A DNA stretch of 64,000 bases from Ypsolopha sequella (lineage: Eukaryota; Arthropoda; Insecta; Lepidoptera; Ypsolophidae): assembly GCA_934047225.1 (NCBI GenBank), contig OW204005.1, positions 20,778,396-20,842,395 on the forward strand. Direction: 5' to 3'. The notes beneath the pieces were generated by a model. That model saw nothing but the letters and a program-made list of their open reading frames with translations, did no database searches and had not been told where the DNA came from. Positions 9,517 to 27,926 of this stretch are shown here, piece after piece (position 1 is the stretch's first letter; every line of letters begins with the position of its first letter). The position numbers and the translations under genes are program-made.

Positions 9517-9649
9517 AGCGAAAACAGGCGCACGCACACATAGGCGCATACGTACAATGATCTTGGATGAAGTCAGTCGAATGCCAATACGAAATTCTGC
9601 CGAGATCATCATACGTACGCGTCTAGGCGTGCGTGAGTCTGTTTTCGCT
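9517..9649. mobile_element. Short MITE with ~45-bp inverted termini
   Basis: The left end AGCGAAAACAGGCGCACGCA pairs with the complement of the right end TGCGTGAGTCTGTTTTCGCT, and the inverted match continues through CGTACGTATGATGATC-like bases to leave a loop of about 45 bp. The unit is 133 bp and non-coding. Confidence 0.7.
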
Positions 9650-10202
9650 CCGTCGTCAAGTCGGCCTTCTGGTAGTATCTATTTTGTGCCCGTGTGTTCT
9701 ATAGGTTTGTAAACGTGCGAAAGAGCAAGGATTGAAAGATGCTCTTTCTATATCTCGTTTTAACCTTCAAGCGGGCACACGGTCGTTTGTAACGGCAGGG
9801 GTCGCGCGTAGTCGTTTCGACCTACCTAATTTTCAAGCATAATAAAACAAAAATTTAGTAAGTAATTATTTCTTTTTAAGCAATATGTAAAACAAACCAA
9901 GGAATTAATCATTTATTTTTATATTTTAGAACTAATCTTCTCCTTCATCGTCATTTTCATCGACATTATAACATTCCCTGCAAATACATGCAGTATGGTC
10001 CCACGCAACTGAATCTGTGCGGCTTGGGGCAAGCGAGGAATTGAATAAACAGTTTATTTGTTTGCGTGATGAACATATCACAAGCTACTAAAACTGGTAA
10101 GCACGAAGATTAGCAAAGTACGATCTTATGGAGGAGTATTTGTTCATGGCGGTCGATTCGACGTCGCGTGACCGCATGAAGGTTAAGTATGCTGATGTTT
10201 TT
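9650..10202. other. 3' flank of GMC gene A
   Basis: No gene seen. A weak inverted pair (TTGTGCCCGTGTG near 9691 and GCGGGCACACGG near 9772) suggests another small MITE remnant. A minus-strand AATAAA at 10059-10054, about 145 bp past the gene A stop, is a candidate polyadenylation signal. Confidence 0.35.
10054..10059 (-). terminator. Candidate poly(A) signal of gene A
   Basis: AATAAA on the minus strand (TTTATT on plus) lies about 145 bp beyond the stop codon. It is the first canonical hexamer in a plausible position; no other support. Confidence 0.35.
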
Positions 10203-17834
<7,632 letters not shown>

Positions 17835-18119
17835 GTTTAATTAAACCTGCAAAGAACGTTTCTCTGCTTTGTACTATTGTCAGAAAAATAATGATAATAG
17901 AAAAAACCCTTTTTAATATCTTGTATTAGGCGTACTTCATTTACTTCTGAAACCTATTTTCCTCAAACATGCTCAAGCATTTTCACAATTGTTTTTATAA
18001 AAAATCTGGAAAGTGCCCCTTTTTTGCGCGAGGGGAAAAATAAATGTATGAACATTCGTTTTACCCGCAACGCCAACTTTTAAAATTAGAAACCTAGAGG
18101 GCAAATGTCATAAAGCTAT

Positions 18120-19020
18120 ACTACTACACGACTACTCGTGTTTCAACACAGTTTTTTTATCTACACTCATATCGTAAAATTTTAATTATGATCTCAAAAA
18201 TTGTGCATAATGATATTTTTTTTTACAAACGTCTCTAATACAGAAAAAAATATAAAGTACACTGAACAAAATAATGCTTTAAAATAACTTTTTCTGCTAT
18301 AAAAGAACAGTTACACGAAATAGAAAGGCAAAGATAACTTAGTCCATACAGTAATGATTGAGGTTTTAATATCTTACACCAATGAGGTTTTTATTATACG
18401 TACAAAACAATACATTGCGGAAGGAGGTTACGATTCAACTTTTTTCGGCAATTTATTGTCTATGGCAGCGCGAGCTAGGGCGGCTAGCGCGGCGCGCACA
18501 TGTGCAGTTGACATTTTATTTTGGCGCCATACCACAGTAGTTTACCAAAAGGAAACTTGATAATTTTTCGTAGGTTTCAAGAAGTTTTATACTATAAAAT
18601 GTCTACTGATAGCAGTGATTCTGATCATAACTTGACTCCACCTGATGTTCTCCAAACGGCGACGAAAATGATAAACAGTCTACACCTAGAAAAATCGAAA
18701 AAATCTAACGACCGATGCTTTCAAGAATTGTTGGAGTGGAAAATGCTTAAAAAGGTCACGTCATTCTCTGAAAACGTATTATTGGCCTACTTCAAAGACT
18801 TATCGGATAGATTAAGAGTTTGTCCTTATGGACGAAATACTTCATGATTAAAAGTACACTGAGTATTTACAATATCCAAGGTGGAAACAATTATTACCTA
18901 ATAATAAATTATGTAATTTTGTTGTTGTTCTAACTATTGTGTTTTATTTAAAATTGATACCTGTTGCATGAGTGTAGATAAATTAGTGTTTGAAACTGCA
19001 CATAATCTCGTGTTTTAATA
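18120..19020. mobile_element. Unit with Crypton-like N-terminal frame between inverted flanks
   Basis: TTTTTTTATCTACACTCAT (18152-18170) and its near-complement ATGAGTGTAGATAAATTAG (18968-18986) flank a short coding remnant, and both are followed outward by CGTGTTT-type sequence. The distal part (TAGTAGTTTATGAAATTGGC in reverse, 19050-19025) resembles the end of the palindrome-core MITE family. Boundaries are uncertain. Confidence 0.4.
18599..18847 (+). CDS. Crypton-like tyrosine recombinase, N-terminal fragment
   Basis: This 82-codon frame starts ATGTCTACTGATAGC. MSTDSSDSD, then LEKSKKSNDRCFQELLEWKM and TSFSENVLLAYFKDLSDRLR, resembles the helical core-binding domain at the N-terminus of Crypton-type tyrosine recombinases found in insects. 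The catalytic R...HxxR...Y domain is absent: the frame diverges at VCPYGRNTS and stops. It may be a remnant or a short expressed domain. The upstream in-frame extension to 18521 has no similarity. Confidence 0.5.
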   Translation: MSTDSSDSDHNLTPPDVLQTATKMINSLHLEKSKKSNDRCFQELLEWKMLKKVTSFSENVLLAYFKDLSDRLRVCPYGRNTS

Positions 19021-19969
19021 ACCTCTTAATGTGCCAATTTCATAAACTACTATTATCACACTCTGGGACAGGCAAAGGTATTCAAGACTTTAGTCTTTTC
19101 TTACATAGTAGTTTTGTTTTTACATTTTTCCACAGACTGTGTATTATTAATTTCTTCGTGGAAAATTAAAGAGAATTCCGCTATCTGTAGCGGCAGCATC
19201 CAATTTTGGTGAGTCCATAGAACTAGGTTCTTATACCATGGGTGAGGCCCAACCTTTTTTTTCTTAGAACGTCTATGATGAATAACAGAATATTTAAAAG
19301 TTTTGAGAAAATGGCAAAGTCAGTTCATAATAAATACTTTGAGGAATACGTTACAGTGAAGAAAAAAGCCAATTTGGTCATAGAAAACTCGCTTTTAGCA
19401 AGGAAAGGTATTACCGAGTAATTAGGGTATCGCCTGACTGGTTGGTAATATAGCAGGTCTTACTAAGGCCTCGGCCTGCTTGTTTAACTCATCAGGCAAT
19501 ACTTCTTCTTTCTTTTACTTATATTATTATATACTTATATTACTTATACTTCTTTACACTGCTCGGATATTCTGTACTATTATTTTCGTGGAGGGAAAGT
19601 TGCTAGATTTCTGATGGAAAGTTTACTTACCTGTATTTTTTTTCATAAATACTTTCAATAAAGCCAAATACATAAAACAAAACGTGAACACTTTTGATTC
19701 ATAACAACACCAATGGTCATTTGAAACTGTGCAATGCGCTTTTTATATCTACCAACAGGCGTAATTGAAAACGCTTTGAATAATAATTATTCAGCTGTTA
19801 GACAACTAAATTAAACAATATAAAACAAAATAAATAATCAATGCTATAAATAATCTATAGTTGGATGATATCACAAATCACAAACGTCAGCACATAATAA
19901 TATGTGTTCTAATTAATTATGCGATTTCAAGACAAGGCAACCTCTAGGTATATTTTTATTTATAGATAT
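19021..19969. other. No gene seen
   Basis: This is AT-rich sequence. I found no coding frame, and no repeat shared with other parts of the window. Confidence 0.4.
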
Positions 19970-20363
19970 AATAGTAGTTTATGCTACAAGGGCGCAAAGG
20001 AATAAATTACGAGGACGATTTAAAACACGAGCGTAGCGAGTGTTTTATACGTAACCGAGTAATTTATTGCTTTTACGCCCGTGTATGATACTACGTTTTT
20101 CAATGCATAGTGTGAGGAAATGAAAACAAATATAATCTTGTAAACTTTAAATTATGATTGGCTCAAAAGGATTGTATCCAGAGTCGTTAAACAGTGGAAA
20201 AAAAGTATAACATCTATGGTACACAGGAAAGGCTGCAGGTTAGCCAACCATTGCAAACAAATTAAAAAAAAAAATAATAATAAAGCCCTAGGGCAAAATA
20301 ATCGACTTTCTGTTCGGTTTTGATGCATAAAAAGTGGGCCTTTACGAGCACATGCATTGAAAA
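19970..20363 (+). mobile_element. Palindrome-core MITE, family copy 2
   Basis: The copy runs from TAGTAGTTTATGCTACAAGG through AAAACACGAGCGTAGCGAGTG (about 20022-20044) to TTTACGAGCACATGCATTGA. It is highly similar to 39661-40056 and, reversed, to 6537-6926. A SINE-like copy begins about 20 bp after its end. Confidence 0.75.
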
Positions 20364-20384
20364 ATAATATAGAGTGGACCTCCT

Positions 20385-20750
20385 TGGAAGGTGGTAGATC
20401 TGATGCCGGGCTTGATTGTGGAAGTACCACCATCTTACTTGGAGACCCCCTCGAAGTAATTCGGGGGAGAGTAAGAGGACAGCTCACAGGCAAAAAACCA
20501 GGAGGCCCACCATGCCTGGGACCGATGGATGGTGGTATATCCATCCTTAATAGCCGGGCCTTATATGGAACTGACTGGTGACGGGCAGCGGCATCACTGG
20601 TGCGAGGGTTCCAGCACCGCGCTCACCAATCCACCTGCCCAGCGTGTGTGAGTATGGGCAATTCTTCCAGGATGACCGCCGGGAGTGGCAAAGTCCTGGA
20701 AAGGCTTATGTCCAGCAGTGGACGAACTAGGCTGATGGATGGATGGACGG
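20385..20750 (+). mobile_element. SINE-like repeat, copy 2
   Basis: Starts GGTGGTAGATCTGATGCCGG and ends GCTGATGGATGGATGGACGG. It is close to the copy at 15632. The GATG tail is longer here, as expected for a LINE-derived 3' end. Two short frames over it (20357-20581, 20600-20857) are not genes. Confidence 0.65.
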
Positions 20751-21310
20751 ATAGACCTCCTCGGTCACCGCGGTATGTGACCGTGCTGACCGTAAAAAAC
20801 CTCATGCTAATGGATATTTTTACGAAAAAGCTGCAACTTCCATTTGCCTTAGTGTGACGTCACTTGAGAAATGGCTGTTTAGAAAGGTGTCCTTTGCTAT
20901 TAAGATAATTTTATAATAATTTGCTTCCGACTATTTTGACAGCTGGATGACAGATGTGTAGACAGACAGAGACAGACCACTTTTTTCAGTATAATGTCTA
21001 AAGTTCTCAAGTGAAGTCATAACCGACAATTCTTTAAAAAAACATAAAAAAATAATGGGTAATTTATATACCAAAATAATGAAAACTATGTCCTAAAAAG
21101 CCTAATATTCTATAAAAATTTTTTTTTTTATTTTGCTATGGAAATTGACTAAACGTCTCAGAGTGTGGTATAATTTTATTATAAATCTGGAACGAGGAGT
21201 TAATTTTTAAAACATTTTTTTACAGTTTAATACAAAAATGATATAATATTGACGAAATTATGTAAATAGCAAGCAGCTTCTTTTATGGTTGAACGACAGT
21301 TGCTTAGCGC
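20751..21310. other. No gene seen
   Basis: AT-rich, with a short GACAGACAGAGACAGACC run near 20959. No coding frame or repeat structure was found. Confidence 0.35.
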
Positions 21311-22928
21311 AAAGTGCATAACTTAAGAAGATGGCATACCCTAGCAACTTTTTTTATTACCCGTTCAGCACAATAAGTCCTACGGCAAAGACTTTATTTG
21401 TTTGTCATAGAGGCGATTATATGATGGCTCTTTGGCCTCTTTTTCTTGAACGCGTAATACTAGTGATCACGCAGCGAAACAACAAATTGGTGTGTTTTTA
21501 GCTAATACTGAAAAATTTTGTAGGGAAAAAAATATCGAATTTAGGTGATATACCTTCATATTTCTATTACCTATTTTATGAAAAAAAATCAAGTTGATCT
21601 CTTAACCGCGTTCTTGAAGCGAACGTTTGATAACCAAAAAAAGAGAGGGTGCAAAACATTTTTTTTTGACAAAAGTATAAATCTTAGTACATTGTTTATA
21701 CGTAACATCCCTAGAGAAAAGATTAATAAACCAAATATATTTTTTTCAATACAAGGAGAGTCCGAATTTCTTCAAACGAATCCTAGATAGACTGGAGTTG
21801 GTCATGCTCTAGGCTCAGGTACAGGCTTAACTGTTTTTTTTTTGCTTAGAAATTTAAAGCGGAAAAGTATTTTGGTCTGTGGCATTTGACGCCAATAGTT
21901 CAGTATTAATGAGGTTTATAAAAACATGCGTTTGAAATTTAATGCACAATTTTAGTCATGTCATGATCTTGTCCAAACAAAGTTAAAACAGCATTTTAAT
22001 TTATATAAAAACGGCTCACCTCAATACGTGTTATGATCGGGAAAGCCGACCAGTTTCAGCAGATTTAGACAGTCTAAATCTGCTGAAACTGGTCGGCTTT
22101 CCCGATCATAACACGTATTGAGGTGAGCCGTTTTTATATAAATTATGAATTATCCTCAAGTCTCATTTAATTCTATAAGCATTTTAATTTGGTTTCAGGA
22201 AGATCATGATTACTTGTGTATAATTTCAAGTTCTTGCTTTATCAACCTCACTAATACCGAACTATTGGCGTCGAATGCCACAGACCAAATTGCTTTTCCA
22301 TTAAAAAATTAAATTAAAATCAAATCATAGTCAAATTTTTTGTGTGCATCTGTTATTTATAAATTATTTTATTTTATTGTATTAACTTAAAACTATAATG
22401 ATAAACAAAGACTAAAGAAAGAATGGTTGCTAATTATTAAATAACATTAAGCCTGTACCTAAGCCTAGAGCATGACCAACTCCAGTCTATCTAGGATTCG
22501 TTTGAAGAAATTCGGACTCTCCTTGTATTGAAAAAAATATATTTGGTTTATTAATCTTTTCTCTAAGGATCTTACGTATAAACAATGTACTGAGATTTAT
22601 ACTTTTGTCAAAAAAAAATGTTTTGCACCCTCTTTTTTTTTGGTTTTCAAACGTTCGCTTGAAGAACGCAGTTAAGAGATCAACTTGATTTTTTTTTCAT
22701 AAAATAGGTAATAGAAATATGAAGGTATATCATCTAAATTCAATATTTTTTTCCCTACAAAATATTTCAGTATTAGCTAAAAACACACCAATTTGTTGTT
22801 TCGCTGCGTGATTACTAGTAGTACAACATATAATCGCCTCTATGAAAAGCAAATAAAGTCTTTGCCATTAGACTTATTGTGCTGGACGGGTAATAAAAAA
22901 AGTTGCTAGGGTATGCCATCTTCTTAAT
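21311..22928. repeat. Large foldback: two ~500-700-bp arms in inverted orientation
   Basis: The left arm (AAGAAGATGGCATACCCTAG at 21328) is mirrored by the right arm ending CTAGGGTATGCCATCTTCTT (22926). Complementarity continues inward through CAAGTTGATCTCTTAAC, CCTAGAT...GGAGTTGGTCATGC and CGCCAATAGTTC / GAACTATTGGCG, with scattered mismatches. A third, single copy of one arm lies at 51060-51576, so the arm is a repeat unit in its own right. The open frame at 21545-21790 belongs to the repeat. Confidence 0.8.
21997..22145. mobile_element. Near-perfect 149-bp palindrome at the foldback centre
   Basis: Both arms are 74 bp and appear to match at every position, from TAATTTATATAAAAACGGC on the left to GCCGTTTTTATATAAATTA on the right. 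They meet at GATTTAGAC-A-GTCTAAATC with a one-base spacer. The surrounding foldback arms do not pair across it, so it looks like a separate hairpin-type insertion placed at the centre of symmetry. Confidence 0.85.
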
Positions 22929-22962
22929 AGTCATCGTCATCTTAATTACTCTCATTAAGAAC

Positions 22963-23127
22963 CCGGGGCTCTACCGCGTAATTCTCATTTGTATCAACTT
23001 CAAGCAAATGCATGCGAAATTCAACGCGTGCAAAAGAGATGGCATGTTAGGCGGGCGTCGTCGCACGCACGTCAAATTTCAATCTCAAGTTGATGTTGAT
23101 GAAAATGAGAATTACGCGGTAGACCCA
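22963..23127. mobile_element. MITE, CTACCGCGTAATTCTCATTT termini, copy 1
   Basis: GGCTCTACCGCGTAATTCTC at the left end pairs with GAGAATTACGCGGTAGACC at the right. The same 165-bp unit recurs at 23683-23846 with identical sequence as far as I can read. The interior has the GTCGTCGCACGCACGTC segment. The 113-codon frame at 22903-23244 spans this unit and is not a gene. Confidence 0.75.
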
Positions 23128-23147
23128 CAGGTCCGCGACGACGACAG

Positions 23148-23492
23148 TTTTGATGCAAAGCATTTTGTTAAACATTTTTCTGGCCTTTATCGCGATGTTT
23201 TTGGAAAAACTAAGGACATACACCACTTCATATTTACCGTTTAAATGAATGCCTAAAATTATTTGATGTAATTGTTTCTCTTTTGCAAATTATTTTGGTA
23301 CTTACGAGCCCGTTCCGAATAGTCTTCATAATGTCTAAGTACCAAAATAATTCACAAACGAGAAACAAATGCAATCAAATAAATTTAAAGACTTCCTTTA
23401 GACGGCCAATATGAACTGGTGTATGTCCCTGGTTTTTACAAAAACATCGCGGTAAAGATGAGAAAAATATTTAAAAAATAATTCGCATCAAA
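23148..23492. mobile_element. MITE with ~150-bp imperfect arms
   Basis: TTTGATGC...ATTTTTCTGGCCTTTATCGC and CGATGTTTTT on the left pair with AAAAACATCGCGGTAAAGAT and GCATCAAA on the right. The arms include the shared ATTATTTTGGTACTTA / TAAGTACCAAAATAAT near the centre. The 345-bp unit is almost wholly stem. Confidence 0.7.
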
Positions 23493-23682
23493 CGGACGAA
23501 AAATACGGAGCGGGTTCTTAACAAATAAATAATAAAAGTGCCCGTTATCTCTCGATGGCCTTCTAATTGTTTTGAAACGCATACGTTAATCATTATTTTA
23601 GTTCTATCGATAGTTGCTCGACGCAAGCACAACACTACGCAAAACACGTTTTACAACCCCGTGTGCAGCGAGACCATGCGAC

Positions 23683-23846
23683 CAGGGGCTCTACCGCGTA
23701 ATTCTCATTTGTATCAACTTCAAGCAAATGCATGCGAAATTCAACGCGTGCAAAAGAGATGGCATGTTAGGCGGGCGTCGTCGCACGCACGTCAAATTTC
23801 AATCTCAAGTTGATGTTGATGAAAATGAGAATTACGCGGTAGACCG
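23683..23846. mobile_element. MITE, CTACCGCGTAATTCTCATTT termini, copy 2
   Basis: Identical to the unit at 22963-23127 over its length, about 560 bp away in the same orientation. Flanks differ (ATGCGACCA before, GACGTATAAGC after), so it is an independent insertion or a local duplication of the MITE only. Confidence 0.75.
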
Positions 23847-23954
23847 ACGTATAAGCTAACCTACCGGGTCTCTTCTGCATTGAAAAACTAGTTCGGTCTA
23901 GGCCAAAATAAATAGGGTTTGGCTAGTAACATATTAACTTCTTTATTCTTGTAT

Positions 23955-24232
23955 ATTTGTTTATGTAAGTCTATGATATCTATTAAAATTTAATTTAATT
24001 TGGTAGGTTATTTGTATTTACACTTTATTAATTTTCATTTAATTTATCTATTACGTCTATCCCCCTATTTTTACTTTTCTAGTGACTATTTCTTCACCAC
24101 CCAAAGGTTGGCTGGAAGAAATCGCTTTAAGGGATAAGCCCGTCTTTGTACAAAATTATGTTTTCAATACTCTGTTTTCTTTTATAAATATGTCTTTTGT
24201 GTTCAAGAAAGTGTCAATTCATTCATTCATTC
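23955..24232 (+). mobile_element. LINE 3' end with ATTC tail
   Basis: The sequence ACCCAAAGGTTGGCTGGAAG, GGGATAAGCCCGTC and TTTGTACAAAATTATG ends in TCATTCATTCATTC. It matches the minus-strand copy at 53131-53405, and related, more diverged ends occur at 58835-59020 and 62707-62830. This is the non-coding 3' end of a CR1/jockey-like LINE, severely 5'-truncated. Confidence 0.7.
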
Positions 24233-24463
24233 TATCAGCAGCAACATTTCAAATATTTCAAAGTTCACACCACCTACAAACAGTTATAATTGGTTTTTAA
24301 ACAAATAAATTAACTAATCAAATACTTAATTAAGTATAAAGACGGATCGAATTACATGAATTTATTTATTAGATTTTATGAGTGCAGGGACGTTGTCCGC
24401 TAACGACAGGCCCTCGCTCGCTTGACAACAAATTTGGAAGGAATTCGAAAAATTATAAATGTT

Positions 24464-24663
24464 TGTTGGCAACCCCAACAAACATTTATAATTTTATTAT
24501 TGTGGCAACAAAAACTGTACTTCCTGTTCTTCTGATTTGTGTGTTGGTGACATCTAGTACTGGTGCTAATTAAAATATCTTTTAAATTAAGAAAGACTTT
24601 GTTCTCCATCAAGTGTAGTGCCTAGAAATCCCACTAAAATTACTACAGCCCGAGAGTTGCACA
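24464..24663 (+). repeat. 5' LTR of BEL/Pao element 1
   Basis: TGTTGGCAACC...GAGAGTTGCACA, 200 bp, with the TG/CA ends usual for LTRs. It is identical by eye to 37643-37842. The 21 bases before and overlapping its start form an inverted copy of LTR positions 14-37, making a hairpin across the border. Confidence 0.85.
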
Positions 24664-24682
24664 TGGTCCTTCGAGATACTGG
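24664..24682 (+). promoter_or_regulatory. Primer-binding site of BEL/Pao element 1
   Basis: TGGTCCTTCGAGATACTGG directly abuts the 5' LTR. Similar TGGTCCTTCGAG starts are usual in arthropod BEL elements; the priming tRNA was not identified. Confidence 0.6.
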
Positions 24683-25172
24683 CGTTCTGTGGAAAGTAAC
24701 TGCATAGGAGACAAAGACTGCGTCCAGCGACCGCCATTTTTTATACAAGACGGGAGTCGCGGCGTGCGATCAATCTTCACGTCGCACAGTGGCGAAAAAA
24801 CTAGAGTGCTATCATCATCAACCATTATTTACGACTTCGGCAACAACCTGCAAAGAAAATTATATCACGGTGCATTGTGCATCAACGTGGCGAAGAAATC
24901 GTGGTGCCTTCATTTTATTCGTCCTTTTGAAATTACGCCAAGGGAATTGGCCAATAGCGGCGGCTACAACAGGACGCGAGCGGAGGGCGCTACGCGACAG
25001 CCAATCAGCGAGCCGAAGGAAGCGGAAGCGTCCAACACAGCGATCATCTCCGATAGTCACCGATAATCGCCGATACGCATCGCCCAAACAAACAAGTCTG
25101 CCATTTTGGATTTCTGCATAGACGATCAATACGGTGTTATCGAAAATTTTTTGTTTTAGAGACAGTACATAC
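24683..25172 (+). other. BEL element 1 leader
   Basis: This is a non-coding leader between primer site and gag, relatively GC-rich. Short frames on both strands (24689-25066, 24789-25121, 24860-25129) have no family signature. The leader is cut at 25172 by the nested LTR element and resumes at 29082. Confidence 0.5.
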
Positions 25173-26306
25173 TGTAGCGTTATTTTTAAAAAAAAAAATA
25201 TTTATTATTTTCCACTACATACTACGAACGTAATTTCGAATTGAATTTGGACTGCCACCAGGCAAGCCTGGTGACAGCCAAAAAAAGAGGTAAACCTGGA
25301 TGAATAAACCGTATAATTTAAATAACAAAACACAAAAATAACAAAACCGAAGTAAGAAAAATATGGTACAAAAGAACAATAATATCAGAGGAGTATCGCT
25401 ACAAAGGAAATTCTTAGATCAAAAAAATTATTATGCCAAATTCCACTTATTTAAGATTTTAATTTCCTTTTAGCTTGAACGACGCATTTATTCATAAAAT
25501 AATGGATTTTAAATTTGGTTGTCGACACTAGTTTATAGGATCCTTTAAACTAAGATTTCACGGAAGTTTTGATAACTCTTGATCCGAAAGAAAACGTAAT
25601 AATAAGGTGTTACGAGCAATCGTTATCTAGCTTTACACTAAGGAATAAAAATAATCGATGCTGAATATTAAGCTACAGATATTAAAAACCTGGTAAGGGT
25701 CTCTTCGTGACTTTGGGAGTTTCCGGTGTTCCCGGGAGCAGTCGATGAAGCTTGGCGATTTCAATTTTAGTATCGGAAGCTTTAGCTCACCAGGGACGTG
25801 GTCCTTACATCAGGCCTCAATAGGTACAACCGTACAAGATGGCGGATGGGATAATCAGACTGGGAAGACCCAGAAACCCTTTAAAAAATAATCCCGAAGG
25901 GTCGCTGTAAAGAAATAAAACAACGGCGTCAAGACATGCTTATGAAACGAGGGAAAGGAAATTAACGTATTGGAAACGGGACAAAAAGGATTTTCAGAGA
26001 ATGAAACCAAAATTACACAAAACTTACCGGGAAATGCAGGAAAACTGGCTTACACAATGCTCAGGGCAATTGCGCTCTGTTTCTATATAAGTTATAGATA
26101 AGATATAGTTTTAAAATTTGATATTTTAAATTTCTTGTGGCAAATTTCCTTCCTCTGTCACGATCTTCTTTGATATGAGAAAAATAACAAAAAAAATATG
26201 ACAAGATCATTCTAACTATTTGAATTCGAAAATTCAGAAAAGCAGCCAACGATAAAGAAAGACTAAAAATATATAAAAAGGTTGAATACTTGTAGCGAAT
26301 GCTACA
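25173..26306 (-). repeat. 3' LTR of nested element
   Basis: 1134 bp, TGTAGCG at the plus-strand start and GAATGCTACA at the end. Nearly identical to 27944-29077 (one base differs in the A-run near the start), implying recent insertion. The short minus frame at 26061-26249 lies within it and repeats in the other copies. Confidence 0.85.
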
Positions 26307-26519
26307 ATATCCTCAAACGACACAAAAAAATTTAAACTAGCTTAAAGGAAATTAACTTCCAGAAGGATAAACAATCGGATAAACACCTAGACTAATCAAA
26401 ATGCCTTGAAACAAAAGGACTTGATTAAGTAAAAACAAGGTAGTAGTCTATATTGCTCTCTGACCCACAAACTATCTTCAGGCAACAATCACGTAGAAAC
26501 GTTGCTCCGTTGCTGCCTG

Positions 26520-26960
26520 AAGAAGGACAAACCAACACACTAACAAACCACTAAACAACAAATTAACGACCAACAAATCAATAACCAACAAACTAACAAC
26601 CAACAAACAACAACCAACAACTCAACAACCAACAAATCAACAACCAACAAATTAACGATCAACAAATCAACAACCAACAAACTAACAACTACCAAACCAA
26701 CAATAAACAAAACAAGAACTAACCAATTAAAAACCAACAAATCAACAAAACAGCAATCCAAAAACCAACAACTCAACAACCAACAAACCAAAAACCAACA
26801 AATTAACTAACAACAAATCAACAACCAACAAGTAACTACCAACAAACCAACAACCAACAAATTAACTACCAACGAATCAACAACCAACAAACTAACAATC
26901 AACAAAATAAATAACCAACAAATCAACAACCATCAAACCAAGAGCCAACAAATTAAAATC
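26520..26960. repeat. Degenerate CCAACAAACCAACAA tandem array
   Basis: About 440 bp of short irregular units built on ACCAACAA and ATCAACAA. It begins right after CTGCCTGAAGAAGGACAAAC, which resembles the GTGAAAGAAGGACAAACCGA end of the lepidopteran repeat at 59180-59365. It therefore looks like an expansion seeded by that repeat's A/C-rich tail. Confidence 0.75.
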
Positions 26961-27926
26961 GAAAGGATACATTATTTAACAAAAAAGGAGAATTTATCAA
27001 AAATAGTGTAAATCGGAAGCCTCAATAATATGTGCAAAAAAAGGTTTTGCTATTCAATTGACCTCCATACAGCGAAAATAGTTTGTTAAAAAATGTAAAC
27101 CAGAAAGTTCAAAATAATAGACAAATATTCAAATGTCGACTTTGACAGTTGACAAGACTGAAAATGTAAACAAAGATTTCAGCAATTGCAAAAACCTTTT
27201 CAAGAAAAATAAACATTTGTTCTGTAAAAACAAAAAGATTAATTCGAGGATTTGCGACAAAATTTCTTGCAAGGAAGAGACAATCTCAATATTATTGTGA
27301 AAATTTTGTAACGAAATGAGATTGCCTATATTGGATTAGGGATCAACAGGAAACGAATAAAGTGACCACCCGGATCTACTGGTATCAACAATTATGCTAG
27401 AAACACAATAAATATGTTTAACTAGTAACTACCACATTTATGGATAAATTACAATAAATTTATTTGACTTGAAAACTCAGTGTAATTTATTTACTAGAAC
27501 AGGTAACAATTATTAATGATAGATATGGAAAGTAATAGGCTACTAAATATTGAAATGCACTTACCTGCAGGTCCTACCTAACTATACATAAGGAAATTAG
27601 GTTAGGGATAGGATAATATACACACACAAATAAAACAGGTAATACACAAAAAGTGTGTAAATACTTTATTCCTTTATTAAAATTTGCAAAACATAGATTT
27701 CACAAATTAAGGGTACTCATAAAGACAAAAAATATTCTTCGTGGAAAAATTTGGTTCCTTTCGACAGCTTGGTATTGGGGTTCCTTAGAAGAGAAAACGC
27801 TGCCTGAAAACAAACAAAATTTAGTAGGTTGGAAAATTAGTCTACGAAAGCGTAGACACCACCGTCGAATTGAGAAAAAAACGTTAAAGTACAGCAAGTA
27901 ATATTCAGAAAACCGTACTTACCTTT
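26961..27926 (-). other. Interior of nested LTR element
   Basis: No convincing protein frame on either strand. Small frames at 27653-27901 and 27700-27897 lack any motif. The GTAAGT-like bases next to the primer site (minus strand) are compatible with a leader splice donor. Confidence 0.4.

Larger units (their letters stand above)
22951..23521. mobile_element. Nested TTAA element
   Basis: TTAAGAACCCG at 22951 and CGGGTTCTTAA ending at 23521 form an inverted pair that could be a piggyBac-type element flanked by TTAA. Inside are two further inverted-repeat units (22963-23127 and 23148-23492). The outer inverted repeat is short, so this level of nesting is tentative. Confidence 0.45.

Noticed and set aside
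22903..23859. Frames at 22903-23244, 23538-23813 and 23614-23859 as duplicated exons of a gene
   Set aside because: The shared protein segment comes from the 165-bp MITE with inverted termini, present twice; there is no splice context or protein family match.
26540..26791. 83-codon Val/Leu/Cys-rich frame as a membrane peptide
   Set aside because: It is a translation of the AACCAACAA array; composition reflects the repeat.
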